A DNA stretch of 64,000 bases from Opitutaceae bacterium. Its GTDB lineage: Bacteria; Verrucomicrobiota; Verrucomicrobiia; Opitutales; Opitutaceae. Both the position numbers and the translations under genes were made by a program. This document shows positions 59,233 through 64,000 of the stretch, one piece after another. The stretch is taken from the NCBI GenBank assembly GCA_019634615.1, contig JAHCAZ010000012.1:42168-106167 (forward strand). Direction: 5' to 3'. The notes beneath the pieces were generated by a model. The model searched no databases and was not told the DNA's origin. It saw only the letters and a program-made list of their open reading frames with translations. Numbering within the stretch: position 1 is the stretch's first letter; each line of letters starts with the position of its first letter.

Positions 59233-59260
59233 TGGGGCGGCCAACGGGATTCGAACCCTT
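59233..59260 (-). other. tRNA 3'-end fragment, probable attachment site of the island
   Basis: On the minus strand the sequence contains GGGTTCGAATCCCG, a T-arm with the invariant TTCGAAT loop, followed by an acceptor-like GGCCGCCCCA ending in CCA. No matching 5' acceptor, D-arm or anticodon arm lies upstream, so it is not a full tRNA. It sits between the chromosomal nuoA gene and a tyrosine recombinase gene. Direction implies that the intact tRNA is at the far end of the island, beyond the window. The 59082-59423 spacer holds nothing else recognisable apart from a repeated GGCAACAAAA near 59388-59408. tRNA identity not determined. Confidence 0.65.
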
Positions 59261-59423
59261 AGAACGAAATCTCTTGGCGATTGATTTTCCCAAGCCAAAT
59301 TCGGTTTTCACTCGGGGCTCCCCCGATTGAATTTTGCACAATTATGGACGATTAGGTCCGATTTTGAATGAAAAGCGGTTTTTGCTGGCAACAAAATGGC
59401 AACAAAATCAGTGTCGTTTCGCC

Positions 59424-60782
59424 GTGAACATCCGTGGACCATTTCGCAATAAGCGACGGGGAAATTGGTATCTTTCGTATTTCGTGCCTAAGCTTGGTCC
59501 GAACGGCGCTGCGGTGTTAACCTCCGATGGCAAGGTAGTGTTGGATCGCCATCGGCCGCACTACGACTCGAAGGACCTCGCCGCAGCGGACAAGCCGCGA
59601 ATCCTCGCCCAATTCGGTGCCGGCGGCGGTGGCGATTTTGTCCATTCGCGCACGGCTCAGGAAGATTACGAGCGGGCCAGAAAGCTATTACCGCCGGGTG
59701 TCACGGTGGCGATGGCGGCGCAGTTCTACCTCAAACACAATCCGACTGGCGAAGCGGTCACGCTGGAGAAGGCGCGCGAGGATTTTCTCGCGCATCACAA
59801 ACTCCTAGTAGGCGACAAGAGCCGTGGCTACAAAGACTATTCGTGGCGCACGAAAGCATTCGTGGCGAAGTTTCCGGGCCGGCATGCGGCCTCGATCGTG
59901 CGCACGGAGGCCATCGACTACCTTTTGCGGGTTGAGGGAGGCGCCCGCAGCAAACTCAATCACAAGCGAGCGCTTTGTCGCTGGGGAAATTGGATGCTGA
60001 AGCGGGGCATCCGCACCGATAATCCGTTTGGCGGAATCAAACGCGACGAGTTGCCCAAGGTTTTAGCCAAAGAGGTGGAATTCCTGCCGCTGGAGAGCGC
60101 CGAGGCATATCTGCGGGCGTGCGAGCGCTACGACCCGGAACTCGTCGCGCACGAGGTGATCCAGTTCTTTGCGGGTGTCCGAGCCGACGATGAGATGGCG
60201 AGCTTTCGGGGCGAGTGGGTGAAATGCGAAACCCGCGAAGTCGTAACGCCCGCAGAAATGACGAAGACGGGCGTGCGCGAGGTGATCAATGGCCTCGAGG
60301 ACAATTTCTGGGCGTGGTGGAAAGCGTATGGCCGTGAAACCGGATTGCTTCGCCCGAAGAACTGCAAAAAGCGGCTATGGCGCATCCGAATCCTGAGCCA
60401 GATTGCCGACCACAAGCAGGCAGATGCGCTGGCGGGCATGTGGATCGACAAGCTGCTGAGGCAGCCGTTCTCAAAGTCGCTGCTCGACAAGTGGCCATGG
60501 AACGCACGTCGCCGCACGTTTTGCACGCATCACGTCGCCAAGCACGAGAGCGCTGCGAAAACCGCTTTGATTCTCCGCCATCGCGGGGATCCCGAGACGT
60601 TGCACAACAGCTACCGCGGGCTGGGAGTGACTAAGCGCCAAGGCGAAAAATATTTCGAGTTGATGCCTGACAAAGTGGCTGCGCCGATTCGTCCTCCGCA
60701 GTTACAACGCAAGATCGCTCCGTTATCGAAAAATACGCAAGCACGTGAGCCGGTGGCTGAGTCTCAAAACCGCAATTTGTAG
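59424..60782 (+). CDS. Tyrosine recombinase (island integrase)
   Basis: About 452 residues. The N-terminal part has a SAM-like/core-binding arrangement (TLEKAREDFLAHHKLLVG, then SWRTKAFVAKFPGRHAASIVRTEAIDYLL). The catalytic domain is divergent: FFAGVRADDEMASFR resembles the Arg-I box, THHVAKHESAAKTALILRHRG the HxxR/LGH region with Lys where Arg is usual, and TLHNSYRGL contains the presumed Tyr nucleophile. It would integrate and excise the island at the adjacent tRNA fragment. The start is uncertain: GTG 59424 fits the conserved beginning (VNIRGPFRNKRRGNWYLSY), while a TTG at 59334 extends it. Base composition is more A/T-rich than the nuo genes, consistent with transfer. Confidence 0.85.
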   Translation: MNIRGPFRNKRRGNWYLSYFVPKLGPNGAAVLTSDGKVVLDRHRPHYDSKDLAAADKPRILAQFGAGGGGDFVHSRTAQEDYERARKLLPPGVTVAMAAQFYLKHNPTGEAVTLEKAREDFLAHHKLLVGDKSRGYKDYSWRTKAFVAKFPGRHAASIVRTEAIDYLLRVEGGARSKLNHKRALCRWGNWMLKRGIRTDNPFGGIKRDELPKVLAKEVEFLPLESAEAYLRACERYDPELVAHEVIQFFAGVRADDEMASFRGEWVKCETREVVTPAEMTKTGVREVINGLEDNFWAWWKAYGRETGLLRPKNCKKRLWRIRILSQIADHKQADALAGMWIDKLLRQPFSKSLLDKWPWNARRRTFCTHHVAKHESAAKTALILRHRGDPETLHNSYRGLGVTKRQGEKYFELMPDKVAAPIRPPQLQRKIAPLSKNTQAREPVAESQNRNL

Positions 60783-60975
60783 CGCGCGGCACAGGCGTGG
60801 CCGACCCTTGGAGCGACTCTACAACGCATTGGGTGCGCGTGCCGTGGAGCTGTGACCTGCCTCCGTAACTTAAGATGAGATTATCGGTTTAGCGGCCACC
60901 TCGCGGCTCACTTTTCTCAGCTGTTGCTGATTCATACGGCCGAATGCAAGAGCGGCAAGGCAACGGTAGAGGCAC

Positions 60976-61296
60976 TTACTTCTGACGACGCTGCGATTGG
61001 CTGCTTTTGCGTTGTTGGTAAATTAAGAGCCACTGCTCCCAATCGATGCGGCTACGAGGGAACAGGCCGTGCTTTTTAAAGGCGCGGCATACCGTCGTCA
61101 ATACGGCCAGGCGCAGACCATAGCGACGTTCGAGTCGGCTGATCTTCGCTTCGCTGAGGCGCAACTCTACTACCATGCGCTCTGGAGTCAGAATGAAAGA
61201 CCTGCGACCGCGCCTACGTTGCGCGCGGAGCGATTTCTCGAAGTCTGCGAAGTCGCGCTGAAATTCGCGCAGCCGCGAGGTGGCTTTTAGGTTCAT
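60976..61296 (-). CDS. Hypothetical basic protein of the island
   Basis: A 106-residue, strongly basic, probably all-helical protein; not recognised. Residues 33-60 (RSFILTPERMVVELRLSEAKISRLERRYG) could form a helix-turn-helix-like unit, with an aromatic C-terminal stretch (DWEQWLLIYQQRK) and a Gln/Arg/Ser-rich end. It might be a DNA-binding regulator or excisionase-like factor. It lies convergent to the integrase across a 193-bp spacer with no visible gene. Moderate confidence that it is coding. Confidence 0.5.
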   Translation of the reverse strand: MNLKATSRLREFQRDFADFEKSLRAQRRRGRRSFILTPERMVVELRLSEAKISRLERRYGLRLAVLTTVCRAFKKHGLFPRSRIDWEQWLLIYQQRKSSQSQRRQK

Positions 61297-61377
61297 TGTG
61301 GAGATAGGTTCGTGCCGGAAAAGCCGGGTGCCCCCGTGGGCACCCGGCGCATGGTCCCGGTGGTTTGGTTGACTGTA

Positions 61378-61854
61378 CTACGCAACCTCTCGCAGGAGGT
61401 CGGGGTAATACACCCCGAAACTTTTACCGATCACAGGTAGCGCGACGGAAAATTCATTCCGCCCATTCTTGTGGCCCTTCAGCTGCAACAGCCGCTTCAG
61501 ACTGGCAGCGCCTTTGGATTGCACTTCGATGAGAACGCCGTGCTCAACAGGTGCGTTGGGGGTGATGGGCTCGATCTGCACGGGATAGAAGATGGCGACA
61601 GTGTCGCAATCGTGCGCGCGAACCAAATCGCGGGCGAGCGACACGATCTGGGGGTCGGCATCTTGTGAGTGCACCGGAGGGAGCACCATGATGACCTGTG
61701 GCGCCCGACCGGCGTAGCCGGTCGCGACGGGAGCCGCGTTGTTGATATCGGCGGTCGCGAAAAATTCGCGAGCATTCGCATGCGCTTCGGCGAGGATTTG
61801 CACGGCATTTGAGCCGACACTGGTCTTTCCGTTATTGGACGTATTGGTGTTCAT
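61378..61854 (-). CDS. Hypothetical protein of the island
   Basis: A 158-residue protein of unknown function. It reads as a mixed alpha/beta soluble domain: QVIMVLPPVHSQDADPQIVSLARDLVRAHDCDTVAIFYPVQ in the centre (described by residues 53-92), then GVLIEVQSKGAASLKRLLQLKGHKN and a C-terminal FGVYYPDLLREVA. The ATG at 61854 gives a clean start; the frame is open to 62070 but the extra residues look low in coding quality. It may be cotranscribed with the 106-residue gene. Confidence 0.5.
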   Translation of the reverse strand: MNTNTSNNGKTSVGSNAVQILAEAHANAREFFATADINNAAPVATGYAGRAPQVIMVLPPVHSQDADPQIVSLARDLVRAHDCDTVAIFYPVQIEPITPNAPVEHGVLIEVQSKGAASLKRLLQLKGHKNGRNEFSVALPVIGKSFGVYYPDLLREVA

Positions 61855-62310
61855 GGACCCTAGAGATACGTAGAGCCGCCACAGCGCTTCTTGAGGCTGC
61901 CGCGCCGAGGATACGCTTACTCCCTTCGGAACCCAAGATGCCGTTCGCCGGGCGAAGATGGCTGGCGAGAATTTCCAAGACCATTTTCCGTCAGCCTCGA
62001 GTGCCAGTTGGATGGCGTCGGCGGTGCCAAGCGGAGGGCTTGTTTCCAGCGACATCTGCGGAAAGCCCAACCCGCCAGCGCGGCCCCGCGGTTACGCGGG
62101 GCCGCCCGGTTTTTTTACAAACCTCACATAAGGTTACGCGGAGTGTGCTCGCTGCGATGGCCAGCGGTGCGACCGAGGCTGCACTGGGCAGCGACTTTGG
62201 CGTTGCTCCACTTTTGTCCAGATCGCCCGAGCTAAACCGGGCTGATAGGGGTGCTCTTGCCGGCCCTGCGGGCGAAGGCAAAGTGCTTTTTCGCGGTGCC
62301 CTCCGGTTGG
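61855..62310. other. 456-bp spacer in the island with no confident gene
   Basis: Several overlapping frames are open on both strands but none shows family features. The only structure seen is a terminator-like hairpin at 62080-62117. A frame on the minus strand continues the 61378-61854 gene to 62070 and might be a longer N-terminus. Confidence 0.4.
62080..62117 (+). terminator. Terminator-like hairpin
   Basis: An 11-bp perfect GC stem (GCGGCCCCGCG and its complement) with a 4-base GTTA loop is followed after CCGG by eight T. The orientation is plus strand, yet no confident plus-strand gene precedes it, so it may end an unrecognised short transcript. Confidence 0.55.
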
Positions 62311-62556
62311 CTAGAACGGCACGTCGTCGGCGGGAGTGTCCTGGAGAACCTGGTCGAACACGACACGCTCCAGTTCGATTGCCTCGATGATCATCCGAGC
62401 CGCCTTGTGCTGAGCGTCGCGCAGGCTGCGGTGGTCTTGCACCGCGCTCGTGACGAGGGCGTCGTAATGGCTGTCCACGGTGGTTCGCAGGCTGGCAATG
62501 TTGAGGTCGATGCAGTCACGGGTGACCGCGAGGATCTTTTGGTTGTCGATGTGCAT
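62311..62556 (-). CDS. Small helical hypothetical protein of the island
   Basis: An 81-residue, probably helical, mildly acidic protein; not recognised. Pattern: KILAVTRDCIDLNIASLRTT, then HYDALVTSAVQDHRSLRDAQHKAARMIIEAIELERVVFDQVL, suggesting two long amphipathic helices (positions 8-30 and 31-72). No Cys pair, signal peptide or DNA-binding motif. Small helical proteins accompany relaxases as accessory factors, but this is only positional. Confidence 0.45.
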   Translation of the reverse strand: MHIDNQKILAVTRDCIDLNIASLRTTVDSHYDALVTSAVQDHRSLRDAQHKAARMIIEAIELERVVFDQVLQDTPADDVPF

Positions 62557-62802
62557 GGGCTGAATGATAGCACCATCGAACGATCCTTCCGGCGGGCACC
62601 TGGGTTTTCCACTGACTTGCAGCCGGCATGGGACTCAGTGCATTGCGCGGCTCAGGAATGCACCCTTTTGGCCTTGTTGAGGCCTGCGTGCTGCCGGGTG
62701 TGGATGCGTTGGGACTTCACCAACAAACGCTGACGCAGGCCTTTCGACGCCGGTTGTCGCCGGAGGATCTCACGGATAAAGCGCCCAGGTAGTCAGGGCC
62801 TT

Positions 62803-63939
62803 TCAGGCACCCATGTCGTTCGTCCCTTGGCGCACGCGGAACTCTTCCAGCGACAGCGACTCCTGGGGCGGACGCCGGCGAAACGGGCGCAAGAGCTCCT
62901 CGAGTTCCTCAAGCTCAGCCGGGGTCGGTTGGAGGGCGACCTTGCGCCGGGCGGGGTTAGGGTAGGGCGCGAGTACGTCGATATCCTCCGGGCTTGGGTC
63001 GGGCTCGGGCGCTTGCTTTGGCGTAGTGTTTTCGCCGGTAGACTTCACCCGTGGGTTAGTCAGAAGCACTTTGGCTTCGGCCTCCATGGCCGCCTGTTTG
63101 GCCTCAAGTGCGGCGATCGCGCGGCTCTCGCTGGCGCGCATGGGCTCGAGTTCCGAATGCTTGGTTTCCAGCTGTTGGCGGTACTCTGTAGCCCGTTTGC
63201 GCACGTCAGCCAAGGCGGCGTCGTGAGCATCGAGTTCGTCGATCAGCGCGTTGAATTCGCCGTCCCGCGTCTGCTTGCAAAGCGTGCGTTCCATTGCGGT
63301 GGCGTGGTACCCGAGGTGCCGCCGAGGAATGCGTCCGTTGCGCCGGCGGGCGTGGGAAAGGCGTGAAACCGGTGGCACGAGCACCGGCAGGCTTGCATTG
63401 ACTATCTGTTCCCATTCGCGGCGCAGAGCCTCCATAAACTTGGGGCCTCCTCCATAGCGCTCATAGAGCTTTCGGATGCGTTTCGGGGCGAAGGTTTTGG
63501 TCTCTTCGTCCCATGCGCGTCCTCCAAACAACAAGTGACCGTGGGGGTTGAGATTCCGACCATTTTCCTGGGGGTTCGTGTGCATGGCGATCAGTACCGG
63601 CACCTGAAGATCCCGGTTCAGGAACTCCGCCAGTTCCTTCAGTAGGCTGTACTGTTGGCCGGCGGCCATGCCATCAGGCAACGCGACGATCACGTGGCGC
63701 CCCACTGTTGCGTTGCGTCGCTTTTCAACCTCTTGGGTGAGATTCATGAACTCCCCAAGTGGCATCGAGGTACCGACCAGTTCCCAAGCGCACACGCCTT
63801 CGGTCGACCGCCGCGCATTGGCCTTACCGGTCTCTCGGTTCATGAGGCGCTGCCCTGTGAGGTAGGCCGCCATCTGGACCATGGATCGCTTCAGGCGGCG
63901 TGAGAGGGTCTGCAAGTCGAGATGAAAGATAGCAGTCAT
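62803..63939 (-). CDS. MobA/MobL-family relaxase
   Basis: A 378-residue mobilization relaxase. The start AIFHLDLQTLSRRLKRSMVQ is the family N-terminus (nucleophilic Tyr expected near AAYLTGQRL, residue 26), and the metal-binding HUH-type region is MHTNPQENGRNLNPHGHLLF near 119-138, with three His. The C-terminal 130 residues form a charged coiled coil (ADVRKRATEYRQQLETKHSE onward) and a Pro-rich tail. Such relaxases nick oriT and lead DNA through a helper conjugation system. With the integrase and att fragment it marks an integrative mobilizable element. oriT would be expected upstream (63940-64000), but only 61 bp ending in a C run are available. Confidence 0.85.
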   Translation of the reverse strand: MTAIFHLDLQTLSRRLKRSMVQMAAYLTGQRLMNRETGKANARRSTEGVCAWELVGTSMPLGEFMNLTQEVEKRRNATVGRHVIVALPDGMAAGQQYSLLKELAEFLNRDLQVPVLIAMHTNPQENGRNLNPHGHLLFGGRAWDEETKTFAPKRIRKLYERYGGGPKFMEALRREWEQIVNASLPVLVPPVSRLSHARRRNGRIPRRHLGYHATAMERTLCKQTRDGEFNALIDELDAHDAALADVRKRATEYRQQLETKHSELEPMRASESRAIAALEAKQAAMEAEAKVLLTNPRVKSTGENTTPKQAPEPDPSPEDIDVLAPYPNPARRKVALQPTPAELEELEELLRPFRRRPPQESLSLEEFRVRQGTNDMGA

Positions 63940-64000
63940 GCCCCCTTAAGTAGCACAGGGTTTTCAACCTTCCGGAGAGGAGCGCCCCCCCCCCGCCCCC

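Noticed and set aside
59233..59330. A complete tRNA gene on the minus strand
   Set aside because: Only the T-arm and 3' acceptor are present; no complementary 5' acceptor, D-arm or anticodon arm could be found.
61809..62390. A 193-codon plus-strand open frame in the island
   Set aside because: Arg/Ala-rich product with no motif, overlapping a better minus-strand gene start and crossing a terminator-like hairpin.
63940..64000. oriT of the mobilizable element
   Set aside because: An oriT is expected beside the relaxase, but only 61 bp are available, ending in a C run, and no nic site can be recognised with confidence.

Overview
The window is GC-rich bacterial chromosome from a Gram-negative organism: it encodes an outer-membrane phosphate porin, an ElyC/YdcF-type envelope protein and periplasmic binding proteins. 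Gene content, codon use and intergenic repeats resemble Verrucomicrobiota of the Opitutaceae type. That placement is an inference from general familiarity; no 16S rRNA or other phylogenetic marker was checked.

Layout. 1-117: N-terminal fragment of an ECF-type sigma factor cut by the window edge. 200-3379 (minus): a three-gene operon (GT4 glycosyltransferase, MGDG-synthase-like glycosyltransferase, PlcP/LpxH-like metallophosphoesterase) behind a PHO-box-like promoter, resembling the phosphate-starvation lipid-remodelling operons of other bacteria. 3.5-10.3 kb: PfkB sugar kinase, SNF2 helicase, alpha/beta hydrolase, ClC channel with CBS domains. 10.6-20.4 kb: a phosphate block: OprO/P-like porin and PstS behind a second PHO-box-like site, terminator, PstC-PstA-PstB-PhoU, then ArsM and a SigZ-like sigma factor, then a convergent DUF47-Pit pair. 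20.6-29.2 kb: YdcF, pyruvate:ferredoxin oxidoreductase, a dihydroorotate-dehydrogenase-like protein, a Met-gamma-lyase/cystathionine-synthase-type enzyme and a DegT-type aminotransferase.

29.6-59.1 kb (all minus): two complete but different complex I clusters, both without NuoE, NuoF and NuoG in this window, separated by a GltD-like flavoprotein, a 2-oxoacid:ferredoxin oxidoreductase (KorAB) and a small ferredoxin. Each cluster encodes four antiporter-type membrane subunits instead of three. Cluster 1 has MrpD-like, L-like, M and N plus an 82-residue membrane protein. Cluster 2 has L, two M and N, matching the so-called 2M layout. Taken together with the upstream pyruvate:ferredoxin oxidoreductase, the simplest reading is that reduced ferredoxin from pyruvate and 2-oxoglutarate oxidation feeds quinone through two high-pumping complex I variants.

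59.2 kb to the end: a mobile island. It has a tRNA 3'-end fragment (attachment-site remnant), a tyrosine recombinase, three small unknown proteins and a MobA/MobL relaxase, i.e. the signature of an integrative mobilizable element whose far end is not in the window.

The intergenic spaces are packed with nested inverted repeats of several families. Some run into genes: a perfect 23-bp-arm REP lies inside the start of the second nuoH, and repeats supply the apparent start of the DegT gene and the stop of the GltD-like gene. Two data-quality problems sit in cluster 1: a 77-nt almost pure G tract replaces the 5' end of nuoB, and nuoC has a one-base frameshift about 480 bp away. The window ends in a C run, which may be a contig edge.
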